Notes: generated by a model from the letters alone, not told the origin. 64,000 nt of DNA from Astyanax mexicanus (GCF_023375975.1 NC_064422.1:29273001-29337000), one strand, 5' to 3'; shown: positions 11,755-24,386, numbered from the stretch's first letter. Numbers and translations are program-made.

Positions 11755-12035
11755 TCAAGTGCAGTGGCAAAGAACATCAAAAACATTATGATGAAACTGG
11801 CTCTCATCAGGAACGCCCCAGCAAAGGAAGATCAAGCGTTACCACTGTTGCACAGGATAGGTTCATCAGCGTTTCCAGCCTCAGAATAAAATGCACCTAA
11901 ATGCTTCACAGGGTATTTTGGTTTGTTTAACACTTTCAAGTTACTACATGATTCCTTATGTGTTGCTTCATAGATTGTATGAATTCAGTATTAATTTAAA
12001 AACATTGAATGAGAAGGTGTCCAAACACCTCAGGT
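11755..12035 (+). pseudogene. Tc1-like transposon relic (deleted transposase)
   Basis: The segment 11755-11912 resembles the N-terminal, DNA-binding half of a Tc1 transposase gene (MKLALIRNAPAKEDQA in one frame, with breaks). After an internal deletion, 11928-12035 matches the 3' end typical of fish Tc1 elements (GTTTGTTTAACAC, TGATTCCTTATGTGTTGCTT, GAATGAGAAGGTGTCCAAAC). The catalytic region is absent, so the copy is dead. Confidence 0.7.
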
Positions 12036-12139
12036 AAACCTAGTGTCCATATTCATTTAGATTTTCTACTAATGCAGTTTCAGAAACTCAGCATTTTAAC
12101 AAGGGACTGTATAAGACTGAAGAGATGTTTAGGTGTTTT

Positions 12140-12970
12140 GCAGAGTGACACAGAGCTCCGACACAAGCTGTAAAGAAAAGAATCACCTTGCGTAACCCCG
12201 GAGTGTCTCTCGGCGGCGAGTGTTTGGTCTGCATGTTGTTATTGATGTGCTGCCTTGGTGGACTGTCATGGCCCTTTGAGTCTGGCTGCTGACAGGCCTT
12301 GTGATGTCCCCACACGTCTGACAGGAAGCTGCTCCGGGCTGCTCGCGGGAAGGTAATGATGCGGAATTCTCTATGGCCTCCGAGTTGCAGTAAAGTGAGA
12401 CTTCTCTGCAGCAGCCGAGGCTGCGCTGCCTAGGTGACTGGGAACAGGTTTTAGAGGGTTGACTTGTTACCATGACTGTCAAAAAAAATCACACCATGGA
12501 ACTTCTTCTTCTTCGCGGTCGGGAGAGGTTAAGAGAAAGCAAATAGAACTGCTGGCTGCAGCAGACTGGATTCTACAGTTCGCCGGCTCTCCTCTCTGCC
12601 TCTTGAGCTGTGTCCCGAGATGTAACCTATTGTCATATTTTGCAGTGTCTTCTTCATAACTGCAACTGTCTTTGGGTACTCTGCAGTGGCATTCTTGGTC
12701 GAGGTAGTAACAGCTAGAATATTTGCACTCTTTTTGGCTGTTTTCCCTCCAGTCCGCGTCTGCTCCTGGGTGGCTCGGACTTCCTCTCTGCGCTCAGCCT
12801 ACATGTGTCTCCCCTCCCGCTGCTTTTTTATTGGGTGGAAGGCGAATGCCAGTCAGGTCTTCCCTCTTGTTGTGGAAGTCTAAACCCAGCATGACCACAT
12901 CGCTGTCCGTCCCTGCTGCTGTGTTAACTGGACCTGCAGAAAACCATTGACTGTCAGCCACCCCCTGACT
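12140..12970. other. GC-moderate non-repetitive stretch upstream of spata20 last exon
   Basis: Open frames occur on both strands (12183-12482 minus, 12459-12659 and 12686-12883 plus), but none matches SPATA20 or another known protein. It holds CTCGGCGGCGAGTG and TGTTGTTATTGATGTGCTG. It may be regulatory or part of the spata20 intron. Confidence 0.25.
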
Positions 12971-14244
12971 GGCCTCTACCCTGATTGAGTTATTTCAGGC
13001 TTCTCTCTCTGTACGAGAGTCAGAAAACATGGACAGATGTGATAACCCCAACTGAGTGAATCAATAGTTGAGTGAGTTGAATTATTGAAGGTTGAGCTTT
13101 GCGTGTTATTGCTCACTGCAGACGTCTGTGGCTAAAGACACACAAACTGTTTTTTGTGAGGAAGGGGTTGCTGGAATCAAATGAAACTTTTTTTGTGTGT
13201 AAATTAGTGGTGTCAATCATTAGTGGATATTTAAATGTAAATAAAAGAATGACTGTAAGAAATGTAAAATTTCATTATATTTGTATATTAGTGGTGTCAG
13301 TTAAAATACTAGTATATACTTGTATGTTTGAGGGGAGATAAATTCATATAAAGAATGCATTATAAATTGGATAGACACATTTTTTTTTACTTTATTGTAA
13401 ACATCTCAGCTTGATTGTAAGGATTTCTGAATTAGAATTTGATTTGCTGACTATAAAAGAGTCTTTTCACACCTGTAGTTGATTTTTATGGTCCGGATCA
13501 GTTGAGGAGTTTTTTTTTTTTACTTATAGCGTTTTCTCCCTCTGTTTGGTTTAGTTTCACACAGGCACAAACCTAAATGCACCAAAATGTGGCAGGAGGA
13601 TTTTTTTTTTTTACACATCACTGAGCTGTTAGTGTCCCTCCAATTACTACTAGGTGTGACCGACTGTGCCTTTTGTCGCAAGAACCAGTGTCTAAACAAA
13701 CCACACCTGTTATAATTTTTATATCTGTCTGAGACATACTGTAACTGCATACAGAGTATTGCAGCAGTCCAGAGTATGTGTATGCCATTTTATTTCTGCT
13801 AAATATCGACTCCAGGTCAAAGTCATGTCAGGGTCATTCCTGCTGTAGTGGCTTCATTGACTCTGCATGCCCCCCTGTGGGAGAGAGGGCCATATATATA
13901 TATATATATACGATATATACTCTTTCAACTAGACATAAGCCGCTGATGGGACTGCCACTGTAATCATCCCTCTCGGTTGCTCTATCATGGTTTATTACCA
14001 AAGGGACATATGGAGTTGTACATTTTACACTGGGTTAAGATGATGTGTCTCTCCAGCCGCCCTCTCCCACTCGCTGTCTATATTCTTCCGCCTAATTGGC
14101 ATCATTATGACAATCATTGTTATTTCTCTCCTCCACAGTCCTTCTCTGTGTGGTCCTCTTTTTTTTCTCCATGCCCTCATTCCCTCTCCTATTCTATCTT
14201 TAACCCCTCTCTCACTGCCATTTCTCTCCATGTTCTATCATCAG
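12971..14244 (+). other. Probable last intron of spata20 (part)
   Basis: AT-rich with poly-T runs and an (AT)n tract at 13892-13910, ending in the pyrimidine-rich acceptor of the last exon. The upstream boundary is unknown. Confidence 0.5.
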
Positions 14245-14415
14245 GTTCTGATCCTGGCGGACGGGAATACAGAAGATTACCTCTACCAGAAGCTGCCCGT
14301 CCTCTCCTCCCTGGTTCAGCAAGAAGGCAAAGCCACGGCGTACGTGTGTCAGGACTTCGCCTGCGCCCTGCCTGTTACTTGCCCTCAGGAGCTCAGGAGG
14401 CTGCTGCTGGAGTGA
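14245..14415 (+). CDS. spata20: spata20 last coding exon (C-terminus), partial gene
   Basis: The exon encodes 56 residues and a TGA stop at 14413-14415. It begins VLILADGNTEDYLYQKLP and contains the pattern ATAYVCQ...CALPVT..QELRRLL. This matches the C-terminus of vertebrate SPATA20 as I remember it (human: VLILADGD..., ATAYVCEN..CSVPIT.P.ELRKLL). SPATA20 is a roughly 790-residue protein with an N-terminal thioredoxin-like domain followed by a six-hairpin glycosidase-like region; it is linked to spermatogenesis and its reaction is unclear. The acceptor is the AG at 14243-14244 after a long pyrimidine-rich tract (about 14120-14240), and reading starts in phase 0 at GTT. The open frame runs upstream to an ATG at 14107, but that part is intron-like. 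The preceding exon, expected to end near a PNK-like motif, was not found in the 14 kb upstream. Confidence 0.9.
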   Translation, partial: VLILADGNTEDYLYQKLPVLSSLVQQEGKATAYVCQDFACALPVTCPQELRRLLLE

Positions 14416-15141
14416 CACCATGGGTTCTTACGTAGCCACATTAGACTGCATAGATATCTCATAGAACTGTATGGGTGCGAGCAGTCACCAGAAACTCTGA
14501 ATCATAAGCTGAGGTGCACTTCCCTTGAACCTACGTTCAGTTCAGTTTATCAGAAACACCTGCCATGTAGGTGCACGTTAGGTATACTAGTACTGACTGT
14601 GGCCGATCTGTTGCTGCACAGTTTATCAGTAGCCATTTAACAGGTCCCAGAAGGTCTGCAGGGCCTGTTACGCTCAAGCAGTCTAAGTACACACTAAAAT
14701 GTCACCACCAGTGTTGGTTTCACTGCACGCACAGCCCACAAACACTGTTTTAAAATCAGGTAAAAGATCCCAATAGGGCAATTAGGAGAGGTTTAACGAT
14801 GGTAGATGGATGATGGCAACATGGAACAGTGACAGGACATTCTACCACCAGCATTTTATGGTACTATTTTACCATAGTAGCAGGTAATGGAATGTTCTGT
14901 ACAGAGATACATTTTGCAAACCTTTGCTTTTACCTTTGCTCCCACTGAGGTAAAATGCTCTTAGTAAGTCCAGGCAGACCCATTCAAGAACATTAAGTCC
15001 CAAAGCTCAACAAAAACACAAAATGTTGGAAACATTACTGTGTGTTTGAAAGACTTTGTAGGATAAAGGATTGGAAAACACCACCTCACTAAGAAAAGTG
15101 TGGAAATATGAGGGCAATAAAAGTAGTCCCATTTGCTTAGA
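14416..15141 (+). other. spata20: Probable spata20 3' UTR
   Basis: This non-coding stretch follows the spata20 stop codon. The first clear AATAAA signal downstream is at 15116-15121, which would give a 3' UTR of about 0.7 kb. A second AATAAA lies at 15639-15644. No other gene is visible here. The true cleavage site is inferred, not seen. Confidence 0.4.
15116..15121 (+). terminator. Candidate polyadenylation signal for spata20
   Basis: AATAAA hexamer about 700 bases after the spata20 stop. It is the nearest canonical signal on the + strand. AT-rich DNA produces this hexamer by chance, so the assignment is tentative. Confidence 0.35.
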
Positions 15142-15647
15142 TCATAGTTCTCAAAAAGTTCAGTTGTAAAGCAGTAAGCTGTGGTTCTGTGTTGGCCTCT
15201 TATTACATGCAATTGTCACTTATGAATTTGAGAATTTGATCTGGACCTTATCTGGAGTTGCCCTTCTTCTACACAGGCAGTGTACATCCATCATTTTTGC
15301 CAACGAAAATTTGTTTTGTGTGATTTAGGCAAGAGGCGGAGCCTGTGTACCACATATAATAAGCATGATGTGACCCACTGACACTTCCCAAGTAATATTC
15401 CTGCTCTTTTCAAATGTTGGCTCACTCAGACATTACCCAGACTAAATGTTGTACTAGGGGGCTGGCAGGATAAAGCCTGGGACTGATATATTGTGCAGCA
15501 ACATATGTACAGCTTACAGTTGTGACAAAGTGTCCCAACAATAAACATGGTAGGTATACATGATGGGCAGAGTGAATGGGTAACACTTTATGGTAAGGAA
15601 CACGATTTAGAGAAGTTTTAGGGTCTTGTTTTTTGTTCAATAAAGCC

Positions 15648-16619
15648 AAAATTAGACATTTATCATTGATTAATTCACTAGAAATTTAGCTTCATTCATC
15701 ATGTCCGTTATTAGTACACAATTAACTTACATAATTATATCATTAGCTATCATTTTAGTTTTCTGAACTACAAGGCTAAATTAAGAACTATTATATGTAG
15801 AATCAATCATATTCTTATATGGAACAAATACTGACATAACGGAGCCAGCTTATCACAAATATCTCCATTCATATTGTGTCGGTGATAATTGGACCAATAG
15901 AAATGTGCCAAAATAACTTTGAATTAAAAACTTTTTACAATGACTTCCATTAAAAAATAAGAACATTTTGTGTATATGAGCAATTCTCAATTCTTACACA
16001 ACTAGTGTTTTTTTTTAAACAGCATCATTTAAAGAGATGTGCAAGCTGTTAAGCAGAATTAAAAGCCCCCTTCAACCTTACAAGCAGCTTTTATATTAAA
16101 CATGGTGCAAACATTACATCCATTAATTTCACATAAATATAAGAAAAAGTGTAAAATACGAAAATCATTGTCACATAAAAAGTTATTTACAGCTTTCCGA
16201 CAAAAGCAAATGTGTATCTACTGAGACTTCCTGTGGCAGCTTCTATATGTAAAGATGTACTCATTTTAAAAATGGCTAAAAACAGTAATTCAATTAATCA
16301 AATAATTCAGTTAACCTCCCAGCCCCACTCTATAGTCTATGATGCAAATTGACTTAAACAGTACTTACGTATGATGAGTAGAACATCTCTATAGAACATG
16401 GAAAACTTCTGGATGTATTAGTGACTTTAAAACTCTTAATAACCCAATAGTCTTATATAAAGCAATTCACTTTGCACAACAAGTGATAACAGTGTTTATT
16501 GTGTTTTATTGCAACTAAAAAGCCATGTATTTGTGTTTATTATGTTAGAGACTTCCAGTTGTGTGTTACTAAAGGTCATGATGAATGAAGCTAGTTAAAC
16601 ATTTAGAAATGTCTAATTT
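15648..16619. mobile_element. Candidate DNA element bounded by inverted repeats
   Basis: TAGCTTCATTCATCATG (15687-15703) and its exact complement CATGATGAATGAAGCTA (16577-16593) face each other about 0.9 kb apart. AAATTAGACATTT and AAATGTCTAATTT (16607-16619) lie outside them. The interior is AT-rich with no ORF. The outer boundary may extend to GGTAACACTTTATGG at about 15580. Confidence 0.45.
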
Positions 16620-18192
16620 AGGCATTAATTAGCAACTGCTAAGACTAAATTGAGGTTAATAGATGCAGGTACAAACTAAATGCACTTGTAACTGACAGCA
16701 TAGTATATTTCCTTCCTTTCTTTTCTGATCATGGCTGAAATGTACTTCAAGACATATCTGGTCTATAGAAAGATTGTACCTCATGTGCACCATTATAGTA
16801 GAAATGAACTCTGAAAGTGACCACCCTGTAGTGAGAGCTTCCTGCACCCCAAAACCCCCATTGCTGAAGTCTTATGGAGCTCAAATTCTGTGAAGTTGAC
16901 TAAATCATCTCCTGCATTTCTCCTGCGACTGAATTGAGTGCTATAGAAAAAAGGATTGGGCTGAAAAGTATCAGCATGTCCTTCTAAAGCTGTCCATCCA
17001 CTGTGAATGATCAAACCAGCCCGCTGTTCTGCACACTAGATCTCAGTATTTAAAGCACTGAAACATACAATGTATGCATATGTTGAGCTCTAGCTTGACT
17101 GAATATAGTAAATACTCATTGAGTAACATTGTTTCTAAGTGCCGTCTCTGCTTTTTGCGCACTCTCTGCTCATTTTCTATTGATGAATAGAGTTTAATAG
17201 TCTCTGCTTGGGATGAGCATGATTGGTAATTTAAAAGGTGCCTCGAGGAGCATCTCTCGCACTGCACTGAGACAGCTTCTCTTTCTCCACTTCCACCCAC
17301 ACAGAACAACAATATTAGGCAATTTGTGCAAATCACATCCTTCCCCTTATTTCATAAGGCCATTCTGAAGTATTCCTAGAAATTTCCAGCCTCCTGTCTG
17401 AGCTGCATGTGGTTAGAGTGCGTGTGCACAGAGCACAGGGCTTGGGTGCGCTGCGGATGGGGAGATGGCAGTACGGCTGCAGGGAAGCGAGCACTGCTGT
17501 CTCTTTTGGAAACAAAAGCGGGGAAATAGAACACAATGAATAAAACTCTGCCATTGAGACTCTGCTTCAGTCTTATCTCCAGTAGGAGAGCAGGAAAGAG
17601 AAAGAGAGAGAGAAAAGGAGAGAGAGAGAAACAGAGCAAGAGAGTGAGAGGCAGGCAGAAAATCCGCCCTGCCCACGCACAATAGCACAGCGAGTTGAAG
17701 CAGACAAATTTGCCGTTGGTAGACGCTGCCTCTGACTGCCAATTCCCTCCCTGCTAGATCCGCTGGGAGACACGTTCCCCCAGTAAATGTGAGCTGGCAA
17801 ACGAGCTTTTTTGCAGATGAAGCCAGCGAGGAGGGGGCTTTGCTCTACTTCTGTCTTGTCCTCACTTCACTCAAGCCTTTGTCAAGAGTACAGCTGTGTT
17901 GCAGTCACTTTTTCTTCTCATCAGTTCACGTCTATATCAGCTGCTTTGATAAAGAGAGGTACACTGTCACTGAGGGACGTGTCCAATCCTTTAGAAATGT
18001 CTGGAACAGTGACAGTTCTGCTCTTCACATGGAGAAAACTAGGTAGGAAAACACACACCGCATTGAATCACATTGATTTTATGACTGTGGTAAAGGGTGG
18101 AGGTTTTAGCCTAAATATAACATTGCAAAACTTGAATTGGATTCGTGGTATATTTTGCAATTTAAATTTTGCTTAAAAAACAAACAAACATA
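16620..18192. other. No gene recognised
   Basis: Includes the GA tract at 17580-17655 and overlapping minus-strand frames caused by it. The segment 17680-18050 is non-repetitive with short + frames lacking homology. Confidence 0.4.
17580..17655. repeat. Purine-rich (GA)n tract
   Basis: Imperfect GA/GAAA repeat. Its complement gives the Ser/Leu-rich minus-strand frames at 17376-17800, which are therefore not considered genes. Confidence 0.8.
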
Positions 18193-18351
18193 TTTTTTCA
18201 CACTATAAGGTGCACCTAAGTAGAAGGCACACTATTAATAAACCTATTTTTTTTTAACCTTTTTTAATATATAAGTTGCACCAGATTAAAAGGCGCTCTG
18301 ACAATTTTTGAGAAAATGAAAGGATTTTTAGTGCGCCTTATAGTGCGAAAA
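18193..18351. mobile_element. MITE with CACTATAAGG ends
   Basis: The left end TTTTTTCACACTATAAGGTG and right end GCGCCTTATAGTGCGAAAA are inverted copies. The interior repeats the theme (ATATAAGTTGCACCAGATTA, AAAAGGCGC). It is 159 bases and non-coding. The target-site duplication is not clear. Confidence 0.7.
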
Positions 18352-18589
18352 TGCTGTAATATTACAAAGCGATAGAGGAAAAATTACGGTGTTTAAAAAA
18401 ATAAAAATATATATATATTTTATTGGTTTTCTGAGCAAAAATCTATTATTTTTTTATTGGTCGAAATATAAAAAATATATATAATTAATTAATGTTAAAA
18501 AAAGTTAAGTTATTAGGTTTTATTTATATTTATGTGTGGTACCTTCTTCATTGAATGTGGATGTGATATTTGCCAGAGTTGCCTTTTAC

Positions 18590-19210
18590 ATGGATAACTT
18601 TAGCCAGAATTTGTTTGTTGTCACACAATTTCTGTCTTTATTACAAGCCCAACATTATGTTAATTAGGTCCTGCAATCAGTGGCCCTACCCTTTCTGAAC
18701 ATTCACTTCATTGTGCTAGTCCAACAGGACAATGCTCGCCCACATACTGCTGCTATTTCAAGAGTAGGGGTGTGTCATATCATATTCCATCCTGCTCAAC
18801 AATATCGCCAAATGTTTTCAGTATCCTTACAGCAAAAATACCCTGAAATATTGTCATATTAATTTAGAGGCGTTACCTTTTTGCTTTTTGTATAAAAAAA
18901 AGAAATTTTCCCATTTTGTTGCAGTAGAGTATTCTTGAAATGATTTTTAAAAATTAAAAAAGTTTTGTCATATTGCCAAGAATATCATTGTAGCAAAAAT
19001 ACCTCTCAATATTGTGATTTTAAGAGCTCAATTGCTTGCCTTGAAGACACAGATACTACATCGTGGTCAGCCTATCCTTGACTGAAAATATGTGGGATGC
19101 TATGAACACTCCACCCCTACCGCACAATCTGCTGAAATATTTGAGCTGCTTGGAATGGATTATCTTCGAACACCGTTAGAACCCCACTACAGCTCCATGC
19201 TGAGATGCCT
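18590..19210 (+). pseudogene. Tc1/mariner-type transposase relic with nested insertion
   Basis: The stretch 18690-18766 encodes QQDNARPHTA, the conserved catalytic-core motif of Tc1/mariner transposases. The frame is then broken by a 250-base insert from about 18767 (GTAGGGGTGTGTCATATCAT) to about 19025. The transposase resumes at 19050-19200 with MWDAMN and a typical C-terminal region with stops. It is a dead copy with a younger MITE-like element inside it. Confidence 0.7.
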
Positions 19211-21254
19211 GCTTTTACTTCTGTATATGTAGCTCAAATATGTTTCCAATATCAGTCAAAATTTTTATAAGTTATTGTTCACGTTAACCTTTATAATGCT
19301 TCTGAATAACATTGAACTCTGACGCTTCCTTTTTGGTGCAACAATGTTTTAGATGATGAGTGTCATTATATAGAAATATATACTGACCAGACCAGTGTTC
19401 TGATACCTGCTATTGTGACAATATCCAAATATACTCATAAAAATATGCCTTGATGTGATTTATCTTAAAAAGAATACAATACTCTCATATTGTCTACCTT
19501 TACTATACAACATTACAGTTACATTATCCACCACTACTTGTAGAGACTAAAAAACACAGAAATTCAAATTACACGTTTTTTCCATTTATAAAATGTTACC
19601 TGCAGCTACCTCCACTGTTCTGCTTCTCTCTAAGATGAACCCATCTTTGCTGTATATTATTGCATGACGAAGTAATGTGGGGAACAGCTGCTACCTTTCA
19701 GATCTGGAAGACGGACATCAGAAGAAAAGTGCTCTTCAGGATAGTCCATAATCCGTCTCCTCCTCTTCCTCACTGCCTGAGACGGCGCTGGGACAGAGTG
19801 AATGGGTCCCATTGGAGATCATTACTGTGGGAGGACTGTGAGTGTGTCTCCAAACAGTAGCCCCTTACCTCTGCCAGCTGCCTGTATAATAAGGCCACAT
19901 GAGGCCCCACTGTACCCAGAGCCATTTCAGCATCCGACTGGGAGGCGAAGCATAGAGGAATTAAAATGTCACTGGATGACTTCAGTTCCTGAAAAATCCT
20001 GTGAAAATGGGAGGAAATTTTAAACAATTTCTGGGAAAAGGTGAGTTGAAAAATGACTTGTAACGACTGCTACTTATGAGTTGTCACCTTCAACACGTAG
20101 CTTTACATTTCTACTAGTGATCGACCGATTGATCAGCCAGAATTTTTTTTGCACACAATGTCCGATATCTGCACACACGAACCCCATATTCAAATAATGC
20201 TTTCATGCACCTCTCTGGAAAGCAATGTGAGTTTTACTTACCATTACTGACAGATCTGATTGCGGTAAAATTCTATTTTCTGCAAGTGTTTCCTTGGAGC
20301 ATAACACACCCCCAGAACCTTTTCTACAGGGAGCTTTAAGATGCAGGCTAAACAAGGCTCATCTGCAGCAATGTAACTCTCTCCAGGGAGAGAACTGCTT
20401 AATTTCAGCCTGGACTCCATTCACACTACCAGTAAGTAAATCCATCTGACTGGCTTTTGCAATAAACAGTACACTAATATGTTAGGCAGTATTCTGTTCT
20501 CTAAAACATCTCTCAGTTTTCACTAGCTTCTTACACAGCTTAGCTCCGTGCTAACTAGAGTTAGCTACTTTAGCTCAGCTAAGCTAACAGACAGCTAAAG
20601 AAATGATAGCTGGAGGCAACTTATCAGAAACTCTTGTTTTTTTGGCTGATACGCTGACACACTGATAGCAGCGTCTGTGGTGCTGAATAACTAAAAACAA
20701 ACAAAAAAAAGCATTCCAACAAGTAAATCAGTGTTAGTGTTTCCTCAATTGTAAATACACTGTTATCATTTCCGTAACATTATGAGCTCTAATTTATGAG
20801 CTTTAATTTATTGATATTATTGTGGGTTGTCATAATGAATCAAATGTAAATGATAGAAATGCCACTAAATGTGTGTCATGCTGAAATGTGAATAGTGTCT
20901 AAATAAGTATGGTATTGTAAAATTAACTGTATCATTATTTTAGGTTGGATAGAGGTGGCAACTGTAATGCATAGGTCAGGTGTAAATTACTTAAATATTT
21001 GTAAATATGTGTCTGAGTAATACAGAAATATTAGATGGCTGGACAGAGACAGTGCTGACAATAAAAGTGCTAAAAATGTGAATTTTAATTTAGCACAATT
21101 GTCTTATATATTATTATTAGTAGTAGTAGTATTACAGGGGGAAGGGGAAAAATCCATTGCCAAAAAAAATCATAAATATTGGCTTTGTTTCTCATCCATC
21201 GGCCACATCTGCTATCTAAATAAGGGCATCGATCAATTAAAAAAAATGGTTGAT
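19211..21254. other. No gene recognised
   Basis: Intergenic DNA. The segment 19660-20030 is GC-moderate with open frames on both strands and no homology. The segment 20530-20600 is rich in AGCTAA-type words. Confidence 0.4.
20113..20200. repeat. Possible hAT-like terminus
   Basis: CTAGTGATCGACCGATTGAT resembles the ends of common fish DNA elements. No matching partner terminus was found downstream, so this is a fragment at best. Confidence 0.3.
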
Positions 21255-21345
21255 CACTAATTTCTATGGAAAAGGTATTAGTATTGCATCCTGTGACTTC
21301 TGCCATCACAATCATTACCACCCACAGTGTTGTCCACTGTGGGAG
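21255..21345 (-). repeat. Family DF1 fragment, inverted
   Basis: On the minus strand it reads GAAGGCATTACCTCCCACAG followed by GGTGGTAATGATTGTGATGG, matching the conserved core of family DF1. A second small inverted piece with AGATAACACCTCACAACTTA lies at about 27268-27312. Confidence 0.5.
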
Positions 21346-22079
21346 GTAATGCCTTCTATGATTTATTCCTGATAGACATGATGCTGTGGATTAAGTAACA
21401 TTAAATTCCCACATAAGTTTGTAATGAATAAGTTCAGCTCTCGTTAACTTACTTTTTCATGTATCAGTAAATCAGTATTTTAAAGGTTTTCTGGGTCTTC
21501 TGTAGCTCCTCACTTTTGGCACCTTTGTTTTAAGTGTAGTTGGGCAAGAGTCCTGAAAGTGGCGTTTTAGAGCAGGAGAGCTGTGTGTGATTGGATTTCA
21601 AAGGATTAATCACGAGCTGCTGGTTTCTAAGGATCACTGGTGCACAACAGCATTAAATTGGGGTGTCCAGATCTAATCCTGCAGGGTCACGGCACAGTCC
21701 ATGAGAACTGAACTTCCTCCACTAAGGGCTGTAGTGTTCACATGCTGTGGGATTTTTTTCTGCTAGTAGTTACAGTCACTCACCATAAGGCCTGACTTGG
21801 TGGTAATTAGACGTCTTATTAAAGAGGAGAGTTTGTTAGTGAATTATGAGGTTGAGCAGGCTTGGTAGTGATAATTGTATCTGATCACCTAATGAGCTGA
21901 TGCGAACAGAAGGCTCTGTAAGGTAGAAATATTCACCCAGCAGTTTCAACTAAAGATAAAAATAATGCACGTCTTGTGTTTGGTCTGGCAGAAGGTCTGG
22001 AGAGTGAACCCACTCTAATTTACCTCTCGCAGCCTGACCCTAGAACAGGTGGTAACAAAATTGCAAAATGTAAACTTGA
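21346..22079. other. No feature recognised
   Basis: Intergenic DNA without repeat or coding landmarks. After 22440, 22470-23640 is also blank apart from a fragment CAGCCATAACATTAACACCA at 22785. Confidence 0.4.
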
Positions 22080-22440
22080 GACATAGAATTAGCTGCTAAT
22101 AAGCATTGGCTGAAAAATGGTGAAATTTACCAATTCTACTTTCAAAACAGCCCCAGATCATGATGCTTCCAGCACCATGCTTAACAGTTTTACTTCTTTA
22201 CTCCTTTTTCCCTCAACTGACAAACTTTTCCTCCCGCAAGCAGGTCTTTTCTTTGAAAATATGGTCAGCTGAAAACTTTAGTCAGCTTTACGATTTTTTG
22301 GCACCTTTATCGAATTGGAACTTTTAATTTCATGATGAGCCAGTGGCTCTGCTGATTTAGCAGCTTCCATTTCATGATTAGCCTGTGCCTTGGTGTTTTT
22401 TGGGGCTTCTAAAGCTCATGTTTGAGGGCAGTTGAACAAG
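22080..22440 (-). pseudogene. Tc1-like transposase relic, minus strand
   Basis: On the + strand, CCCCAGATCATGATGCTTCC followed by AGCACCATGCTTAACAG is the complement of a typical Tc1 transposase stretch. The following 250 bases keep a loose resemblance, but stops and frameshifts destroy any long frame. Confidence 0.55.
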
Positions 22441-23639
22441 CTACTAGTAGTCTCTCAAATTACAGAAATATTTGGACCATTTTAGTGAACAGTTTATTAT
22501 CACATTTATTGCTCACATTGGATTATGAGGTGCATTAAGTGACACTTGTAAGGATGCCAACATCAAAGTGAGCAAGGGTATATTTCCCTTCTAATGGGTA
22601 AGCACCTAACTATACTATAATATAACTGTAATATAAAAAAATGAGCGCTGGATGTTAATCTACACAGATTTGTCATCTAAAAACTGTTTATTTGGGTGAG
22701 TTTGGGATTATAAGGGGCACTGAATTTAAATGCGACTGTAGAGTAACTTTAGAATGTTAAAACCTGTGCACATGCTTTGTTTTCAGCCATAACATTAACA
22801 CCACTGGCAGGTGAAGGAAAAACACTAATGGTGTTCTGAAAGTATAGTCTTGTCCATGTCTTGAATGTTCAGATCTCTTGTACGTTATTTTTTTCTGTGG
22901 AGACTTTTTTTTTAAAGAAAATGCTTTCCTTTAGTTTATTAGTTTTTCTTTTACTAATAGTTTTACTAATATTTAATAATTGTGCATCCTGATCAGACCT
23001 CATCATCAGCAGACTGATGATGTCCTGACGACTGAAGACTGCTCAGGAGTTTATTTGGGTATTGATTTCTGCCTGTGTGTGTCTGTGCCATATTGGCAGA
23101 TGACCAGTAGGGTACCTGCCCCACAGAGATGCTGCAGAAGCCACTGCACATGCCATGTTGATTATAGATCCACACTGTATTGATTATCAGAGTGGGAGGA
23201 ATTCACTCACACAAACAACTGCACGTCATGTGTTATGACCTCTGAGTCATAAAAGAAACTTGTGAGGTTGAACATTTATAAACATTGTTATACATGAACA
23301 TATGAAATCTGACCTTCTGCGTAATCAATCCTGTGGGTTGATTTATCAGAAACATTTATCAGAAACATGGTGCTTTGTTTGTTTTTGTTTGTTTGTTTGG
23401 TTGGTTGTGTAGTTTGTTTTTTAGACCAAAGTCCAAAAGGTTAAGTTAACATTTATAGATTTATATAACATTTAGTTTCAGTGCTTGCAAAGCAGTGCAC
23501 TGTATTGTTATCCATTGGCTTCTACTGCTAACATATTCTTATTATTCTTCCAGGATCAGTAACGCAAAAAGTGCTTAACATAGAAATGTGTTTAAACTTT
23601 CTTATGTATTTATTTTCTATGTATTGTAAAGGACACAAC

Positions 23640-23970
23640 ATGTAATACTATTACAATGAAAAATAAATATAATCACAGTAAGATAGTAATAACAGTAGTG
23701 AAATAATTATGCAATAATAAAAAACATGGTAATAATACCATTATAACAACTTGGTCACAACATAATAGTAATAAAATTGTATATAAATATTTTAATACAA
23801 TGTAGTATAAGTAATAACATGGTAATAACATTATTCTATAGTTGTAGTAATAATAATACAATAGTACTCAAATTGTATCGGCACAATTGGAACAATGTTG
23901 TAAAAATTTGCAATAACAGTAATAACACAGTAGTATAAACATGGTAATAATTTTAATAGCACAGTAATTA
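23640..23970. repeat. Degenerate AAT/ATGGTAAT-rich low-complexity tract
   Basis: Repeated ATAATAACA, TGGTAATAAT and ACAGTAAT motifs cover about 330 bases. The Tyr/Leu-rich minus-strand frame over it (23673-23861) is a product of the repeat. Confidence 0.7.
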
Positions 23971-24331
23971 CACAATAGTAATTAACATCAGCAAAACATT
24001 TTACTTTTATTGATGCAGTCTATTAATTAATTTATAATGTTTGTCTAATGTAATGTTTTAAATGTTTTTTTATTTTACTTTTTTGGTGTCCTTCAGGAAA
24101 TGCATATGTAGTTTAGAAATTATTTTATTTTTGTCAACAAATAATATTTAAGTTCTTTAATAGAATAACTCATATTTTATTTCTCTCAGTTATTTGCTTT
24201 ATTGTTGTAGTTTTATTTTTATTTTAAGTCTCTTCGTAAATGATGGCATGTAAGTTTAGATAAATAACCAAATAAAAAAACAACTAAAGTGTGAATAACT
24301 AATTACTCCCAAAAGGCAATTAATGGCAATG

Positions 24332-24386
24332 TATATATCTATCTATCCATCTATCCATCCATCCGTCCATCAATCCATTAATCCAT
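24332..24386. repeat. (ATCT/ATCC)n microsatellite
   Basis: Tetranucleotide tract changing from CTAT to CCAT units. Confidence 0.9.

Noticed and set aside
14107..14244. Upstream extension of the spata20 frame to an ATG
   Set aside because: This part encodes a Leu/Pro/Ser run from the polypyrimidine tract before the acceptor at 14243-14244; homology starts exactly at 14245.
17376..17800. Overlapping minus-strand frames up to 109 codons with Ser/Leu-rich, signal-peptide-like segments
   Set aside because: The hydrophobic Leu/Ser runs are the translation of the GA/CT tract at 17580-17655.
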